Shown here piece after piece: positions 8,155-16,047 of a stretch of DNA of 48,878 nt (position 1 is its first letter; each line of letters starts with the position of its first letter). The translations under genes were made by a program, and so were the position numbers. The notes below the pieces were generated by a model. It did not search any database and was not told the origin of the DNA. It was given only the letters and a program-made list of their open reading frames with translations. Origin of the DNA: SYFY01 sp031385325 (GTDB lineage: Bacteria; Pseudomonadota; Gammaproteobacteria; Pseudomonadales; Azotimanducaceae). The stretch lies in NCBI GenBank assembly GCA_031385325.1, contig JANNBJ010000171.1:1-48878 (forward strand). The letters run 5' to 3'.

Positions 8155-8700
8155 ATGAAGATTCCCAATATTCTTGCTTCGATATGTCTCGTATTTCTAG
8201 GCCTTTCCACGACGATCGCGGTGCAGGCGGCACCACGTGTTGAGCTGGATCGACAAGTGACCAGTACGGTAACGGCCTTTAATGCCATGCATGCATCCAA
8301 CAGCAAACTCGCTGCGCAAGCTGCGGGAGTTCTGGTTTTTCCAGAAGTCACCAAAGCAGGCGCTGGAGTGGCCGGCGAATATGGTGAAGGTGTGCTGCAG
8401 GTTAACGGCAAGACCGTCGACTACTACTCCATTGCGTCTGGCTCCATTGGCCTGACACTCGGTGTTGCCAAACACAGCGAAGTCATCATGTTCATGACCA
8501 GGGAGTCGCTCGACCGATTTGTTGCGAGTGAGGGTTGGTCAATTGACGCAGATGCCGAGGTCATGGTCGTTGAGAGCGGCGGGCACGAAGAATACGACAG
8601 CATGGTCGACAAGAAGCCGGTGCTTGCCTTTCTCTTTGCCGAGAAAGGACTGATGGGGGACTTGTCCCTCGTCGGAACGAAAATCTCGAAGATCAAGTAG
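8155..8700 (+). CDS. Secreted SYLF/Ysc84-domain lipid-binding protein
   Basis: A 181-residue protein with a clear Sec signal peptide (MKIPNILAS..., cleavage probably after VQA-A near residue 25). The mature part is a bacterial SYLF (Ysc84-like) domain: AAGVLVFPEVTKAGAGVAGEYGEGVL, then YYSIASGSIGLTLGV. SYLF domains bind phosphoinositides or other membrane lipids in eukaryotes; periplasmic bacterial versions are common near envelope-stress genes but lack a defined role. It lies alone, 112 bp after the yqj-like operon, and is followed by a perfect 14-bp inverted repeat. Confidence 0.85.
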   Translation: MKIPNILASICLVFLGLSTTIAVQAAPRVELDRQVTSTVTAFNAMHASNSKLAAQAAGVLVFPEVTKAGAGVAGEYGEGVLQVNGKTVDYYSIASGSIGLTLGVAKHSEVIMFMTRESLDRFVASEGWSIDADAEVMVVESGGHEEYDSMVDKKPVLAFLFAEKGLMGDLSLVGTKISKIK

Positions 8701-8712
8701 ATCGACGTCACT

Positions 8713-8744
8713 CCAGATCAATTCGCAGGAGCGAATTGATCTGG
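8713..8744. repeat. Perfect 14-bp inverted repeat with AGGA loop
   Basis: CCAGATCAATTCGC (8713-8726), loop AGGA, then its exact complement (8731-8744). It starts 12 bp after the stop of the SYLF gene and ends 7 bp before the first ATG of the next gene. No T-run follows on either strand, so it is not a canonical intrinsic terminator. It could stop transcription with Rho, protect an mRNA end, or be an operator or translation control hairpin for the downstream PLD gene. Confidence 0.9.
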
Positions 8745-8751
8745 TCGAAGA

Positions 8752-10203
8752 ATGCACGCCCTCCGGGCCAATGCGGTGTACAAAACGCACCCGGTTGCAA
8801 GCATAGAAATGGCAGCAGATCCCTCGGCGCTCAACTGTAGTTCGTCGTTGGCTGCGTTGATGCTTTTACTGGCTTCCTGCGCAGAGCTTCCTGAGATGAA
8901 CACAGCGTCAATCCAGAGTATTTCCAAGGCAGTACCGGTCGAGGGAGTGCATGGACCGATCACTGCGGCCAAGAGTGCCGCGACGCTCGACAAGTTGCAG
9001 GGAACTGGCCAGTCAACCGGGTTTTTTGATCGTCACCTGGCGCGCGAGGAAGCTATCGTTGGCAGTCCACTGACCATCGGTAATAGCGTCCGGTTGTTGA
9101 AGGATGGGCCAGCAACCTTTACCGCGATGTTGGCCGCAATTCAGGCCGCTACGGATCACATCAATCTGGAAACCTACATTCTGGAAGACGATGCAGTGGG
9201 TCAGCGCTTTGCCCAAGCGTTGATCGCCAAGCAGGAGCAGGGCGTTCAGGTCAGTCTCATCTACGACAGCGTTGGCGCGCTTTACACGCCCAGCGAATTT
9301 TTCCAGCGGTTGAAGGAAAGCGGCATTCGCGTTCTGGAGTTCAATCCGGTAAACCCTCTGCTAGCCAGAGTCGGATGGAACCTGAATCAGCGTGATCATC
9401 GAAAGTTGTTGATAGTTGATGGACGGATTGCGTTCCTCGGTGGCATCAACATCAGCAGTGTGCACTCCGGAGGTTCAGCCAGGCACACGGGGCGTTCGTC
9501 GTCGCCGGTGCGGACGGCCTGGCGCGATACGGATCTTGAGTTGCGGGGCCCGGTTGTTGATGTGCTGCAGAGAGGGTTTCTTGCGACGTGGAGTGCACAA
9601 CGAGGCGAGAGTCTACCGCAGCGGAATTATTTTCCCGGTAGTGAACATGCTGGTGGGCTAGTAGTGCGCGCGATCAGCAGCTCTCCGCAGGAGTCCAGTA
9701 GTTTGATGTATGCGACGCTGCTGTCAGCGATCAGCAGTGCCGGAACGTCGGTGCACCTGACGAGCGCCTATTTTGTTCCTGACCCACAGTTACTCGAGGC
9801 ACTGAAGGTGGCCGTCAGCAGGAATGTGGCTGTTCGACTGATCGTGCCTGGAAAAAGCGATTCCTGGCTGGTATTTCATGCCGGGCGGAGCTTCTATGAA
9901 CAATTGCTGTTGGCCGGTGTGGAGATCTACGAGCGACAGGATGTGATCCTGCATGCAAAGACGGCTCTGGTCGATGGCGTGTGGGCTGCGATCGGCTCAA
10001 CCAATCTTGACTGGCGCAGCTTTCTGCATAATCACGAACTGGACGCGGTAGTGCTGGGCACGGATTTCGGTAGCCAGGTTCAGACCATGTTTGAAAACGA
10101 CCTTGCACGGTCCGATCGCATAGCTCTGGAGGAGTGGCAACATCGTTCCTGGCGACTGCGTGCACAGGAGTGGATGGCTCGCCAGTGGGAATACTGGTTG
10201 TAG
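8752..10203 (+). CDS. Phospholipase D family cardiolipin synthase-like protein, possible lipoprotein
   Basis: Up to 483 residues with two HKD motifs: DHRKLLIVDG (His near residue 216 from this start) followed by FLGGINI, and LHAKTALVDG (His near 401) followed by GSTNLDWRSF. Both PLD modules are intact, so phosphatidyl transfer as in cardiolipin synthase is likely. The N-terminus is odd: a hydrophobic stretch ends in LMLLLASCAE, a plausible lipobox, but the nearest Met (8809) gives a start lacking positive charges, whereas the ATG at 8752 supplies Arg and Lys within a long n-region. No strong Shine-Dalgarno exists for either. If lipidated, the enzyme would sit on the periplasmic face. It belongs to a different branch from the 642 gene, which has a simple N-terminal anchor. 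Confidence 0.82.
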   Translation: MHALRANAVYKTHPVASIEMAADPSALNCSSSLAALMLLLASCAELPEMNTASIQSISKAVPVEGVHGPITAAKSAATLDKLQGTGQSTGFFDRHLAREEAIVGSPLTIGNSVRLLKDGPATFTAMLAAIQAATDHINLETYILEDDAVGQRFAQALIAKQEQGVQVSLIYDSVGALYTPSEFFQRLKESGIRVLEFNPVNPLLARVGWNLNQRDHRKLLIVDGRIAFLGGINISSVHSGGSARHTGRSSSPVRTAWRDTDLELRGPVVDVLQRGFLATWSAQRGESLPQRNYFPGSEHAGGLVVRAISSSPQESSSLMYATLLSAISSAGTSVHLTSAYFVPDPQLLEALKVAVSRNVAVRLIVPGKSDSWLVFHAGRSFYEQLLLAGVEIYERQDVILHAKTALVDGVWAAIGSTNLDWRSFLHNHELDAVVLGTDFGSQVQTMFENDLARSDRIALEEWQHRSWRLRAQEWMARQWEYWL

Positions 10204-10288
10204 GACTGGCAGCATTTAGAGCGAGTGGCTTCTGCAATGAGCAAGAGGGCTTCTGCGATGCTAAACCAGGGTCCGCAAAAATCATGGG

Positions 10289-11380
10289 TTACTTCTCAGT
10301 CGTCGAATCCAGCAATTCCTGACGAGTGACCACATAGATGTGCCACACGGCCATGAACATGGCGGCAATGACCGGCCCGATGACAAAGCCATTGATACCC
10401 ATAGCCGCGATACCACCGAGCGTCGAGATCATGACCACGTAATCAGGCATTCGTGTGTCCTTGCCGATCAGGATTGGTCGCAGGAGATTGTCGACCAGCC
10501 CGATGACCAAAACTCCCCAAGCCAACAGCGCGAGTCCCTTGTAGATCTCCCCGGTCATGAAGAAGAATACTGCAACCGGGAACCACACCAGCGCAGCGCC
10601 GACGGCTGGCAACAATGACAAAAAGGCCATGAGTACGGCCCAAAGCAGCGCGGCACTCACCCCCAGCGCCCAGAAGGCGATACCGCCCAACGCGCCCTGG
10701 ATGGTGGCCACCAGCAGATTGCCTTTGACTATCGCCCGGATCACGGTTGCAAACTTGTGAATCAACGCTCGCTTGTGTTTTGGCGCCAATGGCAGCGCAT
10801 GGCGAAGATCAGTCACGAGGTTGTCGCCATCGCGGATCAGAAAAAAGGCGATATACGTCGAGACAAATAGTTCGAGAACAAACGCGAACGTGACCTGACC
10901 GATATTGATCGCCTGTGTTGCAATGGTTTGGCTGGCCTGCGTCAGCATGTCAGTGAGCTCGTTCTGCAGGTCATCGAATTCGCTGAAGCCAAATCGACCG
11001 AGCAGATTCAGAATCCAGGGTGGCAACTGCTCGAAGATATGCTGCATATAAACGGTTGGCCGCCACTCGCCGTCGTGCAGTCGCTGGTAAACCTGCGCGG
11101 CCTCGCTCGCCAATGCTGCACTCAAGAGCGAAAACGGGATGATGACAATCACGAGGACAAAAAGGAGTGTCAGTGTGGCTGCCGGCGTTTTTCGATAGCC
11201 CAGGCGAGGTAATAACCACTGGTATACAGGGGCAGAGAGCAACGCAATGACTGCCGCCCACAGCAGGGTTCCATAAAAAGGTAGCAGTATCCACATCAGC
11301 GCCGCCGATACGGCTACCAGCAGATAGGGAAGCGCGTTGTTTTGCGCAGGATTTTCCTGCGGAATGTGATCCGCACTCAA
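10289..11380 (-). CDS. AI-2E family transporter (PerM-type permease)
   Basis: A 363-residue polytopic protein with about eight predicted membrane segments, opening with two hydrophobic helices (PYLLVAVSAALMWILLPFYG). It has a central soluble region (about 95-150) and C-terminal helices containing DNLLRPILIG, the signature of AI-2E/UPF0118 proteins. Members have been linked to autoinducer-2 export, Na+/H+ exchange or general permease activity, so the substrate cannot be stated. The gene is convergent with the PLD gene (85 bp between stops). CsbD and BON genes follow on the same strand upstream of it. Confidence 0.9.
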   Translation of the reverse strand: MSADHIPQENPAQNNALPYLLVAVSAALMWILLPFYGTLLWAAVIALLSAPVYQWLLPRLGYRKTPAATLTLLFVLVIVIIPFSLLSAALASEAAQVYQRLHDGEWRPTVYMQHIFEQLPPWILNLLGRFGFSEFDDLQNELTDMLTQASQTIATQAINIGQVTFAFVLELFVSTYIAFFLIRDGDNLVTDLRHALPLAPKHKRALIHKFATVIRAIVKGNLLVATIQGALGGIAFWALGVSAALLWAVLMAFLSLLPAVGAALVWFPVAVFFFMTGEIYKGLALLAWGVLVIGLVDNLLRPILIGKDTRMPDYVVMISTLGGIAAMGINGFVIGPVIAAMFMAVWHIYVVTRQELLDSTTEK

Positions 11381-11542
11381 AGGCGCAACTCAAGTGAAGC
11401 AGTCAGCTTGGTCAGCCTTTGCCACTCTGGGGCTTTTGTTACCAGTCGATTAACGAGCATGTCGGCAATCGTCGCTATCGAAAAATTCCCGCCGCAGCAG
11501 AACGAACCCGGTAGGGTTCATCCCGCGCGACATGAAGTAACT

Positions 11543-11764
11543 CTAGTGTCTGGTAAACCAGGACTCGTTCGCTTCTTTTTGCCACTTGTCCATCTGCTTC
11601 TCTGCCTCATCCTTGGCAACGCCATAGCGCGCCTGGATGATGCCGGACAGTTGATCGCGTTTACCCGCGACCACGTCGAGTTCGTCATCGGTCAGTTTGC
11701 CCCATTGGGCTTTGGCTCTGCCGGTTACCTGTTTCCAGTTGCCTTCGATTCGATCCCAGTTCAT
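11543..11764 (-). CDS. CsbD family stress protein
   Basis: A 73-residue acidic/basic helical protein starting MNWDRIEGNWKQVTGRAK, then QWGKLTDDELDVVAGKRDQL, which is the CsbD domain nearly end to end. CsbD proteins are small, abundant and induced by general stress (sigma-B in Bacillus, RpoS-linked YjbJ in E. coli); their biochemical role is unknown. The start is fixed by the conserved first residues. It is separated from the upstream BON gene by a strong hairpin with a T-run on the same strand, so it probably has its own promoter or receives only read-through. Confidence 0.93.
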   Translation of the reverse strand: MNWDRIEGNWKQVTGRAKAQWGKLTDDELDVVAGKRDQLSGIIQARYGVAKDEAEKQMDKWQKEANESWFTRH

Positions 11765-11785
11765 GTTGAATACCCCGTTGGTTTT

Positions 11786-11854
11786 AAAAAAGACCTGGCA
11801 GCTTGGCTGGATCTGGAAAGATCGCAGCCAGCACCTTTGCGATTACTGCCAGGT
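11786..11854 (-). terminator. Branched hairpin followed by T6, terminator after the BON gene
   Basis: Reading the minus strand, ACCTGGCAG (11854-11846) pairs with CTGCCAGGT (11801-11793), enclosing a second stem in which GGCTG and GATC pair with their complements around a TTTCCA loop (11829-11805). The outer stem is followed after one C by TTTTTT (11791-11786). It lies directly downstream of the BON gene stop (11865) and 22 bp before the csbD start, the right position and strand for an intrinsic terminator with an unusually large branched stem. Confidence 0.65.
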
Positions 11855-11864
11855 GACATAAGCG

Positions 11865-12179
11865 TTACGGTCGGACAGCGATTTCGTTTTTGACTTCGCC
11901 GACTCCCGCTACATCGCGCGCGATCTGACCAGCTTTGGTTTTTTCTTCGCTGTTCTTGGCGAAGCCAGACAGCATGACGGTGCCATTCAGTGTCTCCACC
12001 GAAATGCTGGTGGCATCAACCGACTTGCTTTCAGCGAATTGCCCTTTGACCTTGGTGGTGATCGCCGCATCGTCGATGTATGAGCCTACCGTCTGTTGAT
12101 CGCGCTTGACCGCGCATCCGGAGCCGAAGGTCAGCATCAGCCCAGTCAACGCGATGATTAGTGCGTGATGTTTGTTCAT
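11865..12179 (-). CDS. BON-domain lipoprotein/periplasmic protein
   Basis: From the ATG at 12179 this is 104 residues. It has a signal peptide (MNKHHALIIALTGLMLTFGSGC), with the Cys after FGSG being a probable lipidation site, and one BON domain (DDAAITTKVKGQFAES, later VETLNGTVMLSGFAKN, then AGEV/VGEVKNEI). BON domains bind phospholipid surfaces; OsmY-like members respond to osmotic stress. The start at 12179 is preferred over 12233 because it begins the signal peptide and follows GAGG at good spacing. A terminator-like hairpin follows. Confidence 0.88.
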   Translation of the reverse strand: MNKHHALIIALTGLMLTFGSGCAVKRDQQTVGSYIDDAAITTKVKGQFAESKSVDATSISVETLNGTVMLSGFAKNSEEKTKAGQIARDVAGVGEVKNEIAVRP

Positions 12180-12276
12180 GTTTGCCTCGCGTGTGTGTGA
12201 ATGTTCTTTGGGCTGCCCCATCACAGGTGACACCCCACAGTCAGTGTGGGCGAGGCGTAGTTGATCCTCTGTGCGT

Positions 12277-12321
12277 TGAACAACAGAGCTCTGAACAACA
12301 CAGCTTTGAACAACAGAGCGT
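12277..12321. repeat. Three tandem copies of a 15-bp repeat, then a duplicated 11-mer
   Basis: Units TGAACAACAGAGCTC, TGAACAACACAGCTT and TGAACAACAGAGCGT lie end to end, followed by two copies of AGAGCGTCGAA at about 12315-12336. The array sits in the spacer upstream of the BON gene and downstream of the lptA-like gene (both minus strand). No ORF or spacer/repeat pattern of a CRISPR is present. A separate inverted repeat with an A-rich loop (about 12357-12383) lies between the array and the lptA stop. Confidence 0.8.
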
Positions 12322-12388
12322 CGAAAGAGCGTCGAAGAATTGAACGTTGCAACCTGCCGCCAGGAAAAAAATCCTGTGCGGCGCGGGC

Positions 12389-12907
12389 TTATTCGGTGGG
12401 AGCGGGTGGCCTGGTGCCTTCCGGAAACATCACAACCTTCACTCTGGACTGGTCGTTGCGCAAAGCCACGACCCGCTCTTCCAGCAGGTTGTAGATCAGT
12501 TCGTGGGCGTCCATCGTGTCTGGACCACGAAACAGTTTGGTGTGTCCTTTGGCCGTGACACGATCATCTCGCATGTCATAGAGCAGACGGTCACCCAGCA
12601 GACGGGTGGTCTGCGGTTGATCCAGGGCTTCCAGTTCTGCCTGCAGGGTTGCGGTGCCGTCTGCTTCCATGCGAATCAGTTCGTTTTTCTCATTGAAGTA
12701 GGCGCGCAGACGTTCGGCCTTGATGCGGTATTCACCTTGCTCAGCGACCACGTTGCCGACATAGGTGATCTGACGCTGATCGAGGAGGATTTCGTAAGAG
12801 TCGGATTGCACTTCCCAGGGCTTCTTTTCAACCACGCCCCACGACGCGGCCACGCACAGCAGGCTCAACAGGCTGGCAGTGACGATGGTCAGTCTCTGGA
12901 AGTTCAT
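12389..12907 (-). CDS. lptA: LptA/OstA-domain periplasmic protein (LPS transport type)
   Basis: A 172-residue protein: an N-terminal signal peptide or anchor (MNFQRLTIVTASLLSLLCVAASWG), then one OstA_N/LptA beta-jellyroll repeat region beginning KPWEVQSDSYEILLDQRQITYVGNVVAEQG and continuing with GDRLLYDMRDDRVTAKG, the usual pattern of LptA. LptA forms the periplasmic bridge carrying LPS from LptC to LptD. Usually lptA sits between lptC and lptB; neither is here, and the gene instead follows ilvD. It could be a paralogue. The tail (RPPAPTE) is disordered. It overlaps a tiny upstream ORF by ATGA. Confidence 0.75.
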   Translation of the reverse strand: MNFQRLTIVTASLLSLLCVAASWGVVEKKPWEVQSDSYEILLDQRQITYVGNVVAEQGEYRIKAERLRAYFNEKNELIRMEADGTATLQAELEALDQPQTTRLLGDRLLYDMRDDRVTAKGHTKLFRGPDTMDAHELIYNLLEERVVALRNDQSRVKVVMFPEGTRPPAPTE

Positions 12908-12984
12908 GTGCGCAGGCGCTCCTTAACCGCTCCGGGGAACAACTGGTCGACGGCCATTGCGCGTCTGGTGCGTTCGTTGCTCAT
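12904..12984 (-). CDS. Possible 26-residue upstream ORF coupled to the lptA-like gene
   Basis: An ATG at 12984 opens 26 codons (MSNERTRRAMAVDQLFPG...) whose TGA overlaps the ATG of the lptA-like gene. An AGG lies about 7 bp before the start. The ORF is too short for homology by eye; it may be a translational coupling leader, a remnant of a longer gene lost upstream of lptA, or chance. Confidence 0.25.
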   Translation of the reverse strand: MSNERTRRAMAVDQLFPGAVKERLRT

Positions 12985-13021
12985 ATTAGACCTGTGAACT
13001 GAGGTGCCGGTTCATGACACA

Positions 13022-14704
13022 TTAATCTTCAAACCCGTCGGTGATGGCGCCGCGGCTGGCTGAGCTTACCAGCGCGGCATACTTCGCAAGCAATCCTTTG
13101 GTTGCGTACGGCGCCGGTCGGGTCCAGCGCAAACGCCGGGCGGCCAGTGTTACGTCGTCGACATGGAGAGTCACTTCGCCACTGCGTGCATCCACGGTGA
13201 TACGGTCACCATCTTCTACCAGTGCGATTGGTCCGCCATCGAAGGCCTCTGGTGTGACATGGCCGACGACAAATCCGTGTGAGCCACCGGAGAAGCGTCC
13301 GTCGGTCAACAGGGCGACATCCTTGGCGAGACCTCGTCCGTTGATTGCACTGGTCGGGCTCAACATCTCTCGCATGCCTGGCCCACCGCGAGGTCCTTCA
13401 TAACGGATGATGACCACGTCACCAGGTTGGACCTTGCCTGCCATGATCGCCGCCATGCCGGCTTCTTCGCCGTGAAAACAACGGGCACTGCCCGTAAACG
13501 ACAGACCTTCGTGGCCCGTGATTTTGGCGACCGCGCCTTCCGGCGCCAGATTGCCGTACAGAATGACGAGATGGCTGTCGGGTTTGATGGGGTTGCTGAA
13601 CGGCCGAACGATGTCCTGACCAGCCGGGTAGTCCGCGACATCGGCCAGATTCTCGCGCAGCGTGCGACCGGTGACAGTCATGCAGTCGCCGTGCAGCAAA
13701 CCGGCGTCCAGCAGTCGCTTCATCAGCGGCTGAATGCCACCGATCGCGATCAGCTCGCTCATCGCGTATTTGCCCGCCGGACGCATATCTGCAAGCACGG
13801 GCACTCGTTTGCCAATGCGGGTGAAATCATCCAGCGTCAGTGGAACTCCAGCGGCAGCAGCGATGGCCAGCAGGTGTAGAACCGCATTGGTCGACCCTTC
13901 GAGAGCGATGACCACGGTGATCGCATTCTCGAACGCCTGCAGGGTCAGGATGTCGCTCGGCCGAATGTTCCTGGCGATCAGATTGGCAACCGCGGCTCCG
14001 GCGTTGTAGCTGTCCCTTCGTTTGGCGTCGGAAATTGCGTCCTGAGCCGAACTGTTGGGAAGCGAAAGACCCAGTGCTTCGATTGCCGAAGCCATGGTGT
14101 TGGCGGTGTACATACCACCGCACGATCCTGGTCCCGGGATTGCGGTCTGCTCGACTTCTTTCAGTTGTTTGGCATCGATGCGTCCGGCTGCAAATGCACC
14201 AACTGCTTCAAAGACGCTGATGACATCGCGCCTTTCCTTGCCGGGCTGAATGGTGCCGCCATAGACAAACACCGAAGGCCGATTCACGCGGGCCATCGCC
14301 ATGGCGCAGGCAGGCATGTTCTTGTCACAACCGCCGATCGCCACAAAGCCGTCGAATCCCTGGGCGCATACCACCGTCTCGATCGAGTCGGCGATGACTT
14401 CTCGTGACACCAGGGAATAACGCATCCCGGGTGTTCCCATCGAAATGCCATCGGAAACCGTGATGGTGTTGAACAAGACACCCTTCGCACCAGCTTCATC
14501 GGCGCCCATGATGGCCGCGTCCGCCAGTGTGTTGATGTGCATGTTACACGGCGTGATCATGCTCCAGGTGGACGCGATACCAATTTGGGGTTTGGCGAAG
14601 TCGGCTTCGGTGAAGCCAACCGGATAGAGCATGGCGCGGCTTGGTGCCTGTTCGACACCGTCGACGATTCGGGATGAATAGGGGCGATTGATCGGCGTGG
14701 TCAT
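13022..14704 (-). CDS. ilvD: Dihydroxy-acid dehydratase
   Basis: 560 residues, full length for IlvD. It dehydrates 2,3-dihydroxy-3-methyl(pent)anoate to the 2-oxo acids in valine, leucine and isoleucine synthesis. Visible motifs are the cluster and Mg ligand regions: Cys in TPCNMH, GGCDKNMPACAMA, GPGSCGGMYTANTM, and the C-terminal LTDGRFSGG near residue 470. The opening (RPYSSRIVDGVEQAPSRAML) is typical of the bacterial enzyme with an oxygen-sensitive iron-sulfur cluster. Its ATG overlaps the stop of argA by 4 bp (14701-14704), so the two are translationally coupled. The product feeds ilvE, which lies at 21941 on the other strand. Confidence 0.97.
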   Translation of the reverse strand: MTTPINRPYSSRIVDGVEQAPSRAMLYPVGFTEADFAKPQIGIASTWSMITPCNMHINTLADAAIMGADEAGAKGVLFNTITVSDGISMGTPGMRYSLVSREVIADSIETVVCAQGFDGFVAIGGCDKNMPACAMAMARVNRPSVFVYGGTIQPGKERRDVISVFEAVGAFAAGRIDAKQLKEVEQTAIPGPGSCGGMYTANTMASAIEALGLSLPNSSAQDAISDAKRRDSYNAGAAVANLIARNIRPSDILTLQAFENAITVVIALEGSTNAVLHLLAIAAAAGVPLTLDDFTRIGKRVPVLADMRPAGKYAMSELIAIGGIQPLMKRLLDAGLLHGDCMTVTGRTLRENLADVADYPAGQDIVRPFSNPIKPDSHLVILYGNLAPEGAVAKITGHEGLSFTGSARCFHGEEAGMAAIMAGKVQPGDVVIIRYEGPRGGPGMREMLSPTSAINGRGLAKDVALLTDGRFSGGSHGFVVGHVTPEAFDGGPIALVEDGDRITVDARSGEVTLHVDDVTLAARRLRWTRPAPYATKGLLAKYAALVSSASRGAITDGFED

Positions 14705-16014
14705 GCGTTTTCCAGGATCTTGATCAGCACTTTCGACTTGCGCTGCAGGTTATAGAATTTCTGTTTTTCGGGGGGCAGCGCGTCAACGCCTGCGGGCAGG
14801 TAGCCAAGCCGTTCGAACCAGTGCGGCGCCTGGGTGGTGAGCACGAACAGTCGTTGCAGCCCGAGTGCCTGCGCGGCGCTCTCGGCCGCTTCGACCAGAT
14901 GGGTGCCAACACGCAGCCCCGACTGATTCTGGAACGACTCCTTGACGGCGACACAAGCCAGCTCAGCGGCGGTTCCGTGTGGGTACAGGGCGCAGGTGCC
15001 CACCACGATGCCATCGACCTCGGCGACGAAGAAGTGATCGATTTCGGCTTCCAGCCGGTCACGTGGACGTCTGACCAGTGCACCGCTTTCTTCCATGGGA
15101 CGGATGACTTCGACGATGGCTGCCACGTCCGACGCACGAGCGCGACGAACCATGCCACGTAACTCCTCACTGACTTGTGTGCCGACACCCGCCGCGGTGA
15201 ACAGCTCTGCCAGCAGCGCACCGTCATCGAGATAGCTGATGAGATGACCTCGACCGACGCCACTGCGAACCGCGCGACCAAGCGCGCGCAGGTGCGCCGC
15301 GGTGTTGGTATCGAGTGCTGGATCATCCACCAGCCCATCCACTTCACCAGGGTCAACACCACTGCGCCGCTGGCCTGCCGAATCAACCAGATGTGACAAG
15401 GCGTCAAACGTGATGAGCTTGTCTGCGTGCAGGGCGATGGCAATTTCCGCTGCCAGTTCCGCTGCAGCCAGATTGAAGACTTGCCCGGATGGCGAGTACC
15501 CCAGTGGCGAGATCAACGCGATAGCGCCATGTTCAAGCACGGCAGCCAGCTGGCCGGTGCGTACCTTTCGCACCTTGCCGGTAAAGAGGTGGTCGACACC
15601 GTCGATCACGCCAATGGGTCGTGCCGTCACAAAGTTGCCCGAGACGACCGTGATATCGGTGTTGTGCATGGGTGTGGCGGGCAGGCCCATGGAAAACAGG
15701 GCTTCGATCTGACTGCGGATCTGTCCGTTGACGGCAGTGATGTGCGCCATGCTGGCATCGTCGGTGACACGTCTGCCGGACACGAAGGTCGACCCGGCAA
15801 GCTCCGCGTCAAGCTGTTCACGGCAGCCGTGCACGATCACCAGGCGCACTCCCAGTGTCTGCAGCAGTGCGAGGTCATGCACGATGTTGGTGAGATTTGC
15901 CTGCGCAATGGCGTCCGCGCCGAGCAGCACGACAAAAGTCTTGCGACGATGGGCGCTGATGTACGGGGTGGAATCCCGGAACCAGCTGCTGTAGACGTGT
16001 GTATCCACCTGCAA
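14701..16014 (-). CDS. argA: N-acetylglutamate synthase (amino-acid N-acetyltransferase)
   Basis: 437 residues with an N-terminal amino-acid kinase fold (about 1-285; HRRKTFVVLLGADAI, then VIVHGCREQ and LISPLGYSPSG) and a C-terminal GNAT acetyltransferase domain (about 295-437; VGTCALYPHGTAAELACVAV). This two-domain form is the classical ArgA, which makes N-acetylglutamate from glutamate and acetyl-CoA, the first step of arginine synthesis. The kinase-like domain normally serves arginine feedback inhibition. It lies 33 bp after argE and overlaps ilvD, indicating one argE-argA-ilvD transcript. Confidence 0.96.
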   Translation of the reverse strand: MQVDTHVYSSWFRDSTPYISAHRRKTFVVLLGADAIAQANLTNIVHDLALLQTLGVRLVIVHGCREQLDAELAGSTFVSGRRVTDDASMAHITAVNGQIRSQIEALFSMGLPATPMHNTDITVVSGNFVTARPIGVIDGVDHLFTGKVRKVRTGQLAAVLEHGAIALISPLGYSPSGQVFNLAAAELAAEIAIALHADKLITFDALSHLVDSAGQRRSGVDPGEVDGLVDDPALDTNTAAHLRALGRAVRSGVGRGHLISYLDDGALLAELFTAAGVGTQVSEELRGMVRRARASDVAAIVEVIRPMEESGALVRRPRDRLEAEIDHFFVAEVDGIVVGTCALYPHGTAAELACVAVKESFQNQSGLRVGTHLVEAAESAAQALGLQRLFVLTTQAPHWFERLGYLPAGVDALPPEKQKFYNLQRKSKVLIKILENA

Positions 16015-16047
16015 TATTTCCGATGCTTGTTCGAGCGGAGCGGGAGT

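Noticed and set aside
12277..12340. CRISPR-like repeats
   Set aside because: Units are 15 and 11 bp, contiguous, without spacers, and no cas genes are present.
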